DNA of 64,000 bases from Warburgia ugandensis (Eukaryota; Streptophyta; Magnoliopsida; Canellales; Canellaceae), in NCBI GenBank assembly GCA_035236585.1, contig CP141127.1, positions 52,016,001 through 52,080,000 of the forward strand, read 5' to 3'. How positions within the stretch are numbered: the stretch's first letter is position 1; every line of letters begins with the position of its first letter. Both the position numbers and the translations under genes were made by a program. The notes under the pieces were generated by a model. That model was not told the DNA's origin and ran no database searches. It saw only the letters and a list, made by a program, of their open reading frames with translations. This document shows, piece by piece, positions 25,401 to 39,102 of this stretch.

Positions 25401-28400
25401 ACTGTTAATAGGTTAGTGCCTCGTGCCTGTCCAATGAAAGGTTTTCTGTGATTTATCAAGAAAGAAAAGAATGTTAGACATTCTTAACATGACAAGGTAC
25501 TACTTTATCAAACAGTGAGTGCTTTCAGTTTGTTTTAAATCTGTTCTTGAACAATGTGACTATCATTGCTTTTATAGTAGGAGATACTTTCAATAACTGG
25601 TTTTGAAAAGTTACCTAAAGATGCAATTGTTTGGAAACAAATATCAGGTGCACTAAAAGCCAGTTGGAAATTTCCTAGTTGAAGTTCATGCACTAGTGAT
25701 TGATACAAGCACCTTTATACATTTACTTGTACATATTATCTAATGACAAATTGATGACAGTTCAGTTTGGTAGGTTTGGACTCTGGATTCCATGTCACTT
25801 TGTAAATTTGTATTCACATTGCTAGGGTAAAGGTTAATATTTTATTTTCTTAGGTTGTGGCATCTGGAGTTGATGAACGCACTCTCAAGCGTGAAGGGGT
25901 TTGTGCTGCTTCTTTGCCAACCACCATGGTGAGGAAATAATTGTACTGTTTGACGCTCTCCTTGTACACAATTTCAAACAAAGTGGCTAACTTGCAATTA
26001 TATTATTTTGACTAGCTCATTGCAATGTTTGTGCCTTGAAGGGGAGCCTTGGCGCAATGGTAAAAGTTGTCGTCGTGTGACCTTGAGGTCACGGGTTTAA
26101 GGTGTGGAAACAGCCTCTTGCAAAATGCAAGGTAAGGCTGTGTACTTTAGGCCCTTGTGGTCCACCCCCATCCCGGACCTCGAATAGAGGGGAGCTTTGT
26201 GCACCGGGGCTGCTCTTTTATTGCAATGTTTGTGCCTTGGTGGATTCTTAACATGGGTTATATGTCAACTTATATAGACATGTTTCAAATGTGTTTTAAG
26301 AATCCTGTGTTTGCTCTCCAACCTATGGCTCACATAAATTCCAAACAATTGAATGGAGAATGATGAATCACATGCGAGTTTCAATTGCCCTAAATGAGTT
26401 GTTTTACTTTTCTTGAACCTTTTTGAAGGGACTTTGGTGGATATTCCAACCTCATCAGATCTAAATAGTCCTTGACCTACTATTTACAAGAAACAAAAAT
26501 TGGAGTTGAAGCTTGTACTAGTAGATTGGTATAAGTTCTTTAGTAAGGGGGTTTAGTGTCCAAGACAGTTGTCAGATTAGCCATATGATTCAAACTGCGG
26601 TTCTAGAATCTTGAACTTAGGAAATTGGATTGGTTTGTTTCAGAAAATTTTGGATTACTGGTCCCATCTTGGAGGAGTTGCAATTTCCATTGTTTGGATT
26701 CTGGTTTTGTTTTCAATATTTGTAATTCGGACTTTAACAAATTTGCTATTCCATTTTAGAATTTTAGCTGTATCCAACCCCCATAGTTGCTATTGGCGGT
26801 CTTCGTTAAAAAATGCTAACTTAGTTTGTGTGTGTTTTAACATTAAAAAGATCATTTTGACACCACTTTTCATGATAATGACACTCCTTGTAACTTGATG
26901 ATTATGCCATTGCCTATTAGTTGGCGATGACACTTGTTTTCCTTAATTTTAGTTATGCATCTTACTTGATAGTGACAAAAGGGGAGCCTGGAGCAATAAT
27001 AAAATTGTCGTCATGTGACCTTGAGGTCATAGGTTCAAGGCGTGGAAGTAGCCTCTTGCAAAATGCAAGGTAAGATGCTCTGCCCTTTCCCTTGACCTTG
27101 CATACGTAGGAGCTTCATGCACCTGGCTACCCCTTTTCATCTTATATGATAATGACAAGGGGTCGGCTACATGAATCTTGTTCCTCCATTCCCCTCTATC
27201 AAGTGTTGTGGCTTCATTTAGTCCAAAAGAAAAAAAAATAAAAAATCTCACCACTTCTATCCACGTCCTTTTGGGTCTTCCCATTGTCCTTTTAGAGCAT
27301 TTAACTTGGACCAACCCATTCCTTCTAATTGATGCCATTTTTGGTCTTCATTGGACATGTCTAAATCATCTAAGTCTACCCTCTCTCATATTATTACCCA
27401 TTGGTGCTACTCCGAAGTTTTCTCTAATGTTTTCATTTTTAATTTTATCATTTCTTATCTTGTCACTCATCCATCTTAGCATCCTCATTTTGTCTATGCT
27501 CATCCTATGTGCATGTTGTTCCTTAACTGCCCAACATTCTGATTAATAGAACATGGCTGGCCATCCTATAGAATTTTCCTTTTAGTTTGAGTGGCACTTA
27601 CTAATCAAACAAAAGTCAATAGACACATTTCCATTTATTTCGGCTTGCTTAGATTCTCTGAGTAACATTCCTTTCAATCTCTCCGCTCTCATGAATTATC
27701 AATCCCAAGTATTGAAAGTGGTCTTTTTGGGGTACTTCTTGGTTATCAATCTTTACCGGTGCTTCACTCTTATTCCTCGTTAAAATTGCATTTCATATAC
27801 TCCATCTTAGTTTAGCTAAGTTTAAATCCTTTAGACTTTATAACATCTCACCACAATAACTTTGTGTTTACTTCCTCTATTGTAACATCCTGATTTTTTG
27901 AAATATTTATCGATTTTTAATTTAGAAAATAGCAAAAATTTTTAAGTATCGAAAGACTATTAGTGTGATAATATATAAGTATTTTATGAAATATTTCAAC
28001 TTTATACTGCGTGTTACAATCAAAACCTCCTCATATATGTAAAATATTCTAACCTAAAGATGGGTAGAAGTACTTGCCACAGGATCATTATTGGTCATAA
28101 GTAGAGTCACACATCCATTTGAATAAGTAAACAGTCTATAATTAAGGTTCAATAACCGTCTCATGTGTCAACAAAATAAGTTATATGCAACCCAAAATGA
28201 ATTCCTATACATAGAATCTATCAAATAAATGCACAAAAAGTATCACTATCGTACATCTAAGTGGAACCCAATGCTTTTGCCTTCCCTGTATCCCCCGAGC
28301 TAGAACTTTCTAGGTTGTTACCTGAAAATGTTGGTTGTAGGGGGAACAAAACAACTGCTTATTAGGAACAACCCTAATATAAACCAGCCAATAAAAACTC

Positions 28401-31400
28401 GAAAAATAGTGTATCTCCATAAGTGCAATACATAGGCTTGAGATAGGCATAACTTAAGTTTCAAGTCATAAAAACCCCAAATACTATGTCAAAAATGAGG
28501 TATGCAAGTGTAGGGGGGGGACCACAAATGGTTAAAGTACACAGCCTTACCTTGCATTTTACACAAGGTTGTTTTCACGCCTTGAACTTGTGACCTCAAG
28601 GTCACATGACAACAACTTTTATCGTTGCGCCAAGGCTCCCCTTCGTGCAACAGGGAGCCTTATAAATCACGTGGAAAAGGCTACTCAACCCAAGTCATGA
28701 GTAAATCTAGAGATTTATAAATCATTGACTCAGTAAAAATCTCAGTAACTAAATAAATGTGCGCAATCCTCCATCCTTTAGAAACCCGAACCCACATCGT
28801 CATGGGAAAAAATGATTAATTAGAAACCCTGATGACATATGGTCCTACCATCAAGGACATTGTGGTCTAGACTCTCGAAAGTGACAGTCATAGGGCCCTA
28901 CCGTCACACCTAGTGACTACTGCAGCCTCTATGTCTACCGTGGATACCTCACGGCCTAATCCTCACCGGACCTCATAGGAGCACCCGACTACCTCAGAGT
29001 AGTTCGCTATGAGAAGCTACTCCTACTACCCACTATCTCCATGGTAGGGCTAGTATTATTATCATCTCAGAGGTTAGTGGCCAACTGTACCTCCTAGGAT
29101 AGGGTCTTCAGGACTTATAGCACCTCGTAGCACGCATGCCTTAGTCTTACTGCCATCCCAGACATGCCTACATCCAGGTCTCACTGTCTCCCCCAGTGTG
29201 CATGCCTTTGGGTCGTATGATACTCATAGAGCACTTGCCAAATCGGCAATCAAAACCACATCTTCAAGACTTATAACTACTCAGAGAGTGCCTGTCAAAA
29301 ACATCAATGAAATCAATATCCACTAGGGCTTACATCTGCTCATCTAGTGCTTGCCTAAAACATCGATGAAAGTCATATCCCTATGGCTTATGGCTGCTTG
29401 TAGAGTGCTGGCCTAAAGGATCAACAACATTGTGTCCACCAGGGCTTATGGCTACTTGTAGTGTGCTTGCCTAAAACACTAATAAAAATTCGTATAATCC
29501 AAGGCTTATAGCAACTCATAGAGTGCATGCCTAAAATATCAATGATAACCAAATCACAATACTATATACAACGTAGGTCAATGCCAAGTGTGAAACTAGT
29601 TATCCTTCTTTGTTTATAAGGCTTGAAAATCTTTTAGATGCCATAGACTTAACATATTGTAGTTTATGGACGGTTTATGTCATGATCCTTGTTAAATCTA
29701 TGTTGTTATATCCTTATTCCAGGTTATTTGCATGCCTTTTAAGTTTATCATTGAATAATCCTTATCATAAGGTCATCATCGTCATCATCAAGACCTTATC
29801 CAAATTAGGGGTTGGCCACATGAATCCTTATCATAAGGTAGGTTGATTATTTCCCATATGAGATAAGACTTTTCATGCATTGTAGTTTTCTTATTTGGAA
29901 TTATTACAATCTCCTGTTTTTTCCAATCTTTTAAGGAAGCATCCAAGATTAAAGACTATGAAATAGAGTTTCATCAAGTTTTTTTAACACATGTAGTAAG
30001 GTGGACCATTGAAATCCTAAATGGGAAGCAATGGTAGAGTACACCTTAATCAACAATTAGTATGTAATTATGTTATCATTTGTTAGACCTGTCTGCTGAA
30101 TTTCAGCTACAAGCCCAGTAATGGTGAGTAAATTTGAATGAAGTGTTTATTTCACTGAAAAATTCCAAGCTACACTGGCAACTCTAGATAACAGAGATGA
30201 AAAAGGAAAGAAAAGAAAGAACACAAACAATCGGGCATCCCTGATTGTCCCTACATAGACTCCACTGCTCCCCCGCTTAGTTCCTCCTCTCCAACCTCTT
30301 GTAACCTCCCCCTCTAAATACAAAATAACTTGATTCTTCTAAGCCATTCTCTAGTGGACATGTGTCACATCTCTCTCCCTGTGGCACATGTTTTTATTCT
30401 AGAATAGGTGTAATGTACTAGTGGTGTATCATTACCCGCCCCTATCAGTTTCACCTTGTCCTCAAGGTGGATAGATGAAAACTGAGCATCTAAAACAGTA
30501 TATAGTTCCCAGCTAGATCATGCCATTTAACCAAAACCTCCTTCTGACCATTTAGTAAACTCTTATTCGTCTAATAGCTTCAGGTTGAACAACAAGTTCC
30601 AGTTCATTTGTTAAACTGAAGGTGAGCGTGGGAAGAGTTTGACAAGGATTGTTTAAGTTGGGAAACATGAAAAACATGATGAATTTTGGCAGTAGCTGGT
30701 AACTCCAAACGATATGCCACTTCTTCCACCCGTTCCAATAGTGGAAAAGGACCATTGAACCTGGGACTTAACTTCTCATTTGGCCTCTTTGCCAACCATT
30801 TGAACTGAAAAGGCTGCAATTTAAGGAAAACTAGTTCACCAACCTCAAATTTAACATCTCTACGCTTTTTGCTTGCCTGTGACTTCATTCTGGCTTGGGC
30901 AGTTAGTAAGTGATCCTTCAATTCTTGTAAGATAACGTTCCTGGCTATAAGTTGTTGATTGACTGCTTCCACAACAGAGCCTTCATCAGTGAGTTGTAGT
31001 AAAATAGGTGGGTCACGTCCATAAAGAGCCTTGAATGGGGTCATTCCAGCAGCACTATGATAGGTGGTATTAAACCAGAATTCAGCCCAAGAAATCCACT
31101 TAGGCCATTGCTTAGAATGACTAGAAGTGAAACAACGTAGGTAGGTCTCCAAGCAACAGTTAACAACTTTAGTTTTTTCATCTGTTTGTGGGTGATAGGC
31201 AATGCTCATCTTTAGGATTGTTCCAGCCAGTTTGAATAATTCTGGCCAAAACTGATTAATAAAAAGGCGGTCCTTATCGGACACTAGAACGGAGATAGCC
31301 ATGTAGTCTGACTGTTTCTTTAGCGAAGAGAGTAGCAACATCTTGAGCATTAAATGGATGTTCTAAGACAAGGAAATGGCTATATTTGGTTAGACGGTCC

Positions 31401-34400
31401 ACCACCATGAGAATGTATGCATAAGCCTCCAATGGAATCCATTAGCAAGTCATCCCAAATTTGGTCGGGGATGGGCAAGGGCTAAAGAAGTCCTCAGGTT
31501 TCAATGATTGATATTTATTTCTTTGACACACATAGCAAGTGGCAATGAATTGTTGTACATCCCTTCTCATTCCCTCCCAAAACACAATACTAGAGAGCCT
31601 TTTGACGAAAGAACCCAGAATGTCCACCAACTGGGGTGGAATGGAATTCTGTAAGGTGGGAATCCTAGGAGAAGATTTAGGGATGACTAACTTGCCTTGA
31701 AATAGTAAACAACCATTTCTCAACGAAAAACCTTTAATAATACCGAGTTAGGTCCTTCTCCTACTAGTATCAAATAGAACATGCTGACTATTACTCAAAA
31801 GGTCCAATAATGTATGTATATTGGATCTTATGGGCAGTAGGTGCTGTATAATAGATTTGAGGTGATCCTCTTGTTGGACTTCCTCTCCAAACCTGATAAC
31901 CCCTCACAATGGATAGTAGAAAGAGCCATCAGATTGCAATTAGTAGCCATATCAGAGTTTGTGGATGAGATTTCTAGACGTGTTGGGGAGTGACCAGAGA
32001 CATTGACTTCAGATTTTCTAGAAAGAGCATCGGCTACTCTGTTCTGATTTCTTGATTTGTACTGGATTTCAAAGTCAAACCCAATGAGCTTGATCACCCA
32101 TTTTTTCTGTTCATTGTTAAGTACTTGTTGATCTAGTAAGAACCAGAGACTTTTCTGATTTGTTCGGACTATGAAATGCTTGCCCATTAGGTAGTGATGC
32201 CATTTTGTATGGCTAATACAGTAGCCATTAGCTCCCCTCATAAACTGATTTAGATTGGGAGCGAGGGGCGAGAGCTTGGCTAAAGAAGGTGATCGGCCTT
32301 CCCTCTTGCATAAGGACGGCCCCAACTCCCCTACCAAAAGCATCAGTCTCCAGAACAAACTGTCTATTGAAATCAGGAATGGCCAACATTGTAAGGGTCA
32401 TCATAGCTTGTTTCAATGCGTCGAATGCAACTTGTGCCTCGAGACTCCATTTGAAATTGTCTTTCTTATGTAGGTTGGTAGGTGGCGCTGCAATCAATCC
32501 ATAGTGCTGGACAAACTTGTAGTAATATCCCATAAGACCTAAGAATCCACGGAGTGTCCGGACATCTTGTGGAACTGGTCAGCTTAGCATGCATTCTATT
32601 TTGGAGTTATCAGCCATTGCCCCACGTGTAGATATTACATGGCTGAGGTACTATAATGTAGGTTGCACAAAGAGACACATCTTTTAATTACAACTAGCTT
32701 ATGTGATCCCAACATCTATAGGACAATGGTTAGGCGTTCCAAGTTCAGATCTATATCAGAATTATAAACCAATATATCGTCAAAGAAAACTAGAATAAAC
32801 TTACGCAGGTCTTGTGGAAGATGTCGTTCATAAGGGATTGGAAGGTGGGTGGAGCATTGGTCAAGTCGAAAGGCATGACCAAAAACTCATAGTGACCTTC
32901 ATGCATTCTGAAGGCGGTCTTGGCAATATCTTCCTCTTTGATACGGATTTGATAGTAGCCGGACTTGAGATCTAATTTGGAGAAAACAGTAGCTCCTCCC
33001 AACTCGTCTAATAACTCATCAATCGTTGGTATTGGGAACTTATCAGGAACACTGACCTTGTTGAAGGCCCGATAATCGATGCAGAAACGCCAACTGCCAT
33101 CCTTCTTCTTAACCAATAATAATGGGCTTGAGTAGGGACTTGTGCTAGTACGTATCATACCGGCATCTAATAATTCCTTGATGATCTGCTCAATTTTGTT
33201 TTTCTGACAATGTGGGTGCCGATATGGTCCGATATTAGTAGGTTGAGCATTAGCATGGATCCGGATGGCGTGATCGTGAGTGCAGCTTGCCGGCAACTGC
33301 AGGGACCGATCAAATATATGTGAAAACTGGATTAGGAGGAGAGATGTCACCCGTGGATGCCTGTGGCACAGTGTCAATCGTAATCCTTGATATTCGATCA
33401 TGAAACTATCATAGGTGCTAGGTATGAGACGCTGCATGGACTTGAGAGAAAGCAAAGACCATGCTAAAGAAGAGTCACCTCGGAGTGTGACTCGCTTGCC
33501 TTGCATCAAGAATTGCATGGTGAGATTGCGGTAATTGGCTGAAACATCTTCGAGAGTCTGTGGCCATGCTATTCCAAGGACAATATCGGTTCTGCTCAAG
33601 TCAAAGAGATGGAAATGGTGGTGGATCACGACCCCAAGTAGATGGAAGACGAGCAGCTCCCTTGACACGATGTCTATCCCCAACTTGGATGTTGAAAGGT
33701 CTGGTGTCAGTCACTTGCAACTGTAGCTCGGCGACTAAATCCCGAGTAGTAAAATTGTGTGATGCCCTAGTGTCGATCAGGACCGCAACCTCCTGTTGCA
33801 CCAGATACCCCTTCAACTTCATGACAATGGCCACAGAGATCATGCATCGAGAGCTCAAACTAGGGGGTATCTTCTTTGCGCGATGGAGCTTAGTAGGGGG
33901 TCGGAGGTTCTGCAAGCTCATGTTATTTATCGTCCTCTGCTAGTAATAGTAACTATAACTGGCAATTCTTGCATCAGTGGCCCAGTGAATACTTCTCATC
34001 ACGACGAAAATACAGCCCGAGCAATCGTTTTTGCTAGAACTTCCGTTCCTACAGTCCCCGGAAGGAATCGCCTCGGCCCGAAGAAGGTTCAACGACGTAG
34101 GTGGGCCGATCACCTTGGAAACCAGCCTCCTTTGTCGTCTCCGCAGGTCTCGCTAGGGTTTGGGTAGAATTACAAAATTGCCCTTGTTGGGCTATTTCGG
34201 GGAATGGGCTCCTCAATGATGTGTCGTTGGTTCCTGGCAACTTGGGCCCAGGTCCTAGTCAACTTCAATGGGCTCTGACCCGATTGAGGGCCTTGTTCTT
34301 CTCTTCTACTTTCTGGGCCAAATCCATGAGCCCAGTTAAGGAGCGGGCCTGAACATCTTCACCTCAGCCTTAAGGTGTTCCCTAAGCCCGTTGAGGAATG

Positions 34401-37400
34401 ACCCCTTTAACAGCTTTTCGGGCAGATCCACCAGAGGGCCCGATATTAGTTCAAACTCCTGACAGTAATCAACGATGGAAGCTCCCTGCCGCAGGGAAAG
34501 CAGTGCTTTGTAGTCTTTGTCGGATTGTGAAGGCCAGAGTCTCTGGAGGAGGGAAACTCAGAACAAGGCCATGACCGGATTGTGGTGCGGGAGTCTATCC
34601 AGAGAAACTAGTGAAGGGCTTCTCCTTCCAGACAAACAGACTGACGTCACCGTAACCCTCTCGCCGTCAGTGAGTCAGTTGAGTTGGAAATACCACTCCG
34701 CCCTACACAGCCAACCATAGGGGTCTTTCCCGTAAAAACAGGAAGGTCGAGCTTCTGCGGGTGATGATCATACCTCTGGTTCTCCGGCACCATCGGCAGC
34801 ACCAGATCTCCTCCTAATGTCTCTCTGATCTCCGAGACTCTGGCTCTGACCCTATCCCCGGTCTGATTGGCTATCGTATCAGCTCCTTCCTCCCTTTGCT
34901 GCATCCAATTTCGGATTTCCAATAAGTATTCTTCGATAGCTGTCACGTTAGTTTGTAACTTTCTGACAACATCTTTCATGCTCTCAAACTCTACTCTCAT
35001 GTTTTCCACTTCCTTCTCCATGGTTTTTGCCCTCTCTGTTCGAGTCCTTACCATACCCCCACGATTGGATGAGGCTCTGATGCCATGTGTTAGACCTGTC
35101 TATCTGAATTTCAGCTACAAGCCTAGTAATGGTGAGTAAATTTGAATGAAGTGTTTATTTCACTGAAAAATTCCAAGCTACAATGGCAACTCTAGATACC
35201 AGAGATGAAAAAGGAAAGAAAAGAAAGAACACAAACAATCAGGCATCCTTGAATATCCCTACATAGACTCCGCTACTCCCCCGCTTAGTTCCTCCTCTCC
35301 AACCTCTTGTAACCTCCCCTTCTAACTGCATAATAACCTGATTCTTCTAAGCCATTCTTCAGAGGACACGTGTCACATCTCTCTCCCCATGGCGTATGTT
35401 TTTCTTCTAGAATAGGTGTAATGTATACAATCCATTTCTAACTCTCATAGAGCTCAAGTGAACCCTCTTAGAAAATAATAATTTAAGCATTTCATAGGTA
35501 CGATAGGATGTTTAAATCTCACAAGTTAATAGCTAGTCAAAGTTAGTTCATAAAATGCATCGATGCCACCTATGTAGTTATAGGCGCGACTAGTCGCTAG
35601 GCGCAGCCTTGCGACTCTACTAAGGCTAAGCGTAGCAGGTTTAAGGCATAGTGCGCCTAGGTGCGCGACTTGTTGCGCCTTGTGCTTTTTGCGCCCTTGA
35701 CTCCAGGCACACCGTAATCAATATAAAACCCTTTTATCCCCTTTCTTCTTCTTCTTCTTTTTCTTCCCAGACTTACTTTCTTCTTCTTTCGACCATCCTC
35801 ATCTTCCATTGACAATTGAAGGTTTCTTGAAGTGATTAAAGGTAAGAAATTACAGATTTTCATTAGGTACTATGTAGTTGCAGGCGGGACTAGTTTCGAG
35901 GCCAAAAAGGTATGGGCTTGCAACTCAACTTTTGGTAGGCGCAAGTGACTAGTCATGTGCCTAATGTGCCCTCGTTTCCATGTGCCTTGTGTTCACATTT
36001 GACACTTTTTCAATTGCAATTGGAGCTACAACCTTCAGATGGTGCATATCGTCAGGCCGAGGTCTACCCGGACCCTACCGCCAGGGCCGTTGCCCCCTTG
36101 GACCCCCACCAGGGCTGCCACCCCAGACCCCCATTTGTTTTTGTAACAAATGTATGGATGAGACCATTATAATGCTTAAAACAACTGATCCGTAACATTG
36201 TTTTCATATTTTGCATATTTCTTTTCATTTTTCTTAAGTTTTATTTTCATAACCTTCTTACTTTTCTATATTTCTTACTTTAGTACTCTTATTTATTTTG
36301 TTTTATTTGTTTGCAGGGTTCCTCTTATGATTGTTTGATTTGTTTTCATTCCACTCTAATAGATTCCTATATGTTCTTGTATGTTTTTGAACTTAATTAT
36401 GTCTGATTGTTTGGTTTAACTTTAGGTTGTTGTTGTTGACATGTTGATTTATTATTTAAGAATTCCATTTCACTCATTTGACAAGTATTTATTCATATCT
36501 TTATATTTCTATGCATATTTATTTTTTTGGGTTTTTTTTTTTTTTTTTTTTTTAAATATTTAAAATCCTTGATTTTGCTCCTTGACACCTAGTCGCGCGA
36601 CTAGGCATGCTTAGTTCCTCTGGGAGCAAGGCACACCCCTTGTGCCTGGCTGTGCCTTGTGCTTGCGACTACATAGGATGCCACTTAGGCAATATTAACA
36701 TGGTATTGTTTTTGCCAACTTTTAGTTATGTGAAACTTAGGGTTCTTTTCCTTAACCTCTAATCTTATTCATGCCATTACGTCTTTGGGTATTAAGCTTC
36801 TTTCTACCTTAATTCAGTCACCATGGCTATTGATATAGTTCAAGTCCAAGCAAACATGTGACAATCTTAAAATGCGTTTGTGTAGATTTCCTTATAGTTT
36901 CATAAACTTAGGAGTAGTTCTTCACCCTTTTTTTTGGCATTGTTATATTTACTATGGTGCTATTAGTACATTTCAAGTCTACTAAGTCTTGGTTCACAAG
37001 TTTATACGTGCCGTTAGTAAGCATGAGAGTTCGTACAAGCTGCTTCTCACTTCCATCTTTATATTAGTGTACTACAGTGACCATTCTGCCTATTGCTTGG
37101 TTCTGTTGGCCAATTCTTCCACTTTCTAAAACATCCAAGTCGCAGATCATAGTTAATTGGTCTAATTCAAAGGTGAAATACAGGATTTAGGCATTTCTGT
37201 TTCCAAATCATAGTATATAGCTTCAATTAAATGGGTAATTTAATGCCCCACATTTTTTCTGCTTTAGACGAACAGGAATTAGGCATCTCTTTTTCCCATT
37301 AGTCAAGCATATAGAGTCCCAACTTTTTCCACCATTACATTGCTATTTCAAGTTTCAGCAGTACGTTAATATATCCTCAAGTAAAATTTCCCATTCTAAT

Positions 37401-39043
37401 TGATAAAGTACAGGGTGATCTCAGCTGGGGAGGAGCACCCTGCAATCTAAACCACACACATGATCAAGTTTTTAGGCTCATTATACATATTACATACAAC
37501 TTATAATCCACCCAACTTTTCTTCCATAATAAATTCTGTTATAGTGTTACATATTCCTTGGCAAACCATGCAAATATCTCAAGAAAACTACAGTGGAAAG
37601 ACATCTGAGTCATGGCTGGGAATTCATTCACTCAGTGAAATTTCAGATCACATACAGTCTAACCAGAAATACATGAGTATGTAAACCACAATCCCACCAC
37701 TGGATGCATAAATTTTTGTAAAATATAAGTTTATTCACCATCCTATAGCATGGTATAGCATGCAAAATAAATCTGAGCTATTGGATCTAAAGCAAAATGT
37801 GGCCTAATACTTCAAAACACATACAGCTGGATAGAAATACAATTCTTTTGAAAAATTACCTAATTAGCTATAGATTTTAAGGCAAATGTTGATGTGTTTT
37901 ACCACAAGTGCATGGAGTATAGCTAATGGAAGTATGGGTCGATCCCACGGGGACTCAACTTAAAAAGTGGGAGTTTAAATAAAATTTAATTTATTAAAAT
38001 TAAAAAGAAATAACAAAAAATTATTGAAATTATTAGAATTAGAATCAGAGTTCAGATCTACTCAATTGCTAAAAATTACAAAATTTCCAGATAAAAAAGA
38101 AAGAAAATAAACCAAATAACATGAAAAAACTACTTGCCTAGCTTAATCACTGTCAATTCCTTCAAATTTGATCTTCTTGGAGTTGATCAGCCTTCATCAA
38201 TGTCTTCAAAACGCCCTTGATTAAATATCTGCCAGTTGGATTTGTCAGATTCTTCAAAATTGTAAAGATCTGGAGTAATTTGTGATTTTGGACGGTCTAG
38301 ATCACTTTATGGATTTCAGATTAAAGATTAGAGACGTTAATTAAACTCAGGGATGTCCGAAGAATGAAATATCAAATTTAATTGAAAATCTAAAAAGAAA
38401 TAGAGGAGGAATTGTGGATTCTTGATTGATTAAGGCTAACCTTTTGATTGGGTTAAGCCTTAATTGATCGGGTTGAATTGGCCAGTTCTTGGTTAAGCAA
38501 AACACAGATAAACTAAAACTGGAATAGAATGGGACACAGAGGGAATTAAAAAGAGGGCATAGATGGAATTAAAGTAGGGATATAGATGGAATTAAAGTAG
38601 CGACACAGATGGAATTAAATCAGAACATGCAGGGGTAAAAATGGAAAATTTCCATTTTTCTGGTTTTTTAACAGAAATGAGGGGAGGTCGATGGGAGGAA
38701 GAAGATGACTGTAATGGACAAACCCAAGTTGGGTTTTGATTCAAAGTGACAATGGAATGCAAATAACGCAAATTAGAAAGAAAATGAAGATAAAATAGAC
38801 GGAAAGAAACCAGCGAACAGAGGATGAAAGATTGTGAGAAAAGGAGAAACAAGGTGAGAAGAAGGGGAGATTGCGATGATGGAAGGTGTGGCAAAGGGTT
38901 GTGAACGAGTAGTAGAGAGAACAGAGAGATGGGTGATGTGTTCAACGGCTGGTTTCCTACGGAGAGCAGAGAGTGGGTAGGACTACCGGCTTCGTGCTGG
39001 TTCACTGGTGACAAACTGGACAGATGAAGACAGTGGCTGGTGT

Positions 39044-39102
<59 letters not shown>

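Larger units (their letters stand above)
27882..29600. mobile_element. Possible LTR-retrotransposon remnant (chromovirus LTR-like)
   Basis: The stretch opens tgtaacatcctgattttt, like the TGTAACACCCC start of many plant chromovirus LTRs. It contains gttacctgaaaa, a further block often seen in those elements. It is interrupted by a SINE (about 28511-28641) and holds a 58-60-bp tandem repeat. A matching right end and TSD were not found. Confidence 0.35.
30081..35429 (-). mobile_element. Ty3/gypsy chromovirus with two LTRs, antisense to UBA5
   Basis: LTRs at 30081-30431 and 35088-35429 flank an internal region read on the minus strand. The order is primer-binding site (35071-35086), gag, protease, reverse transcriptase, RNase H, integrase and a broken chromodomain (near 30440-30560, ending [10 protein letters not shown]-like), then a GATAGGGGCGGG polypurine tract next to the 30431 LTR border. 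By hand I count about 25 differences between the LTRs over ~338 aligned bases, plus a 9-bp deletion in the right one, so the insertion is old. No clean 5-bp TSD was found. Several frames are broken and key residues are lost. Confidence 0.92.

Noticed and set aside
26039-26130. tRNA gene
   Set aside because: A- and B-box-like words are present, but the sequence cannot form a tRNA cloverleaf and continues into a SINE body with a TSD.
32255-34352. Plus-strand open frames across the gypsy region
   Set aside because: They are shadows of the minus-strand pol and gag frames.
30071-35440. Clean 5-bp TSD for the chromovirus
   Set aside because: Left flank atcatt and right flank atccatt look alike but do not give an exact 5-bp repeat next to the LTR ends, so no TSD is claimed.
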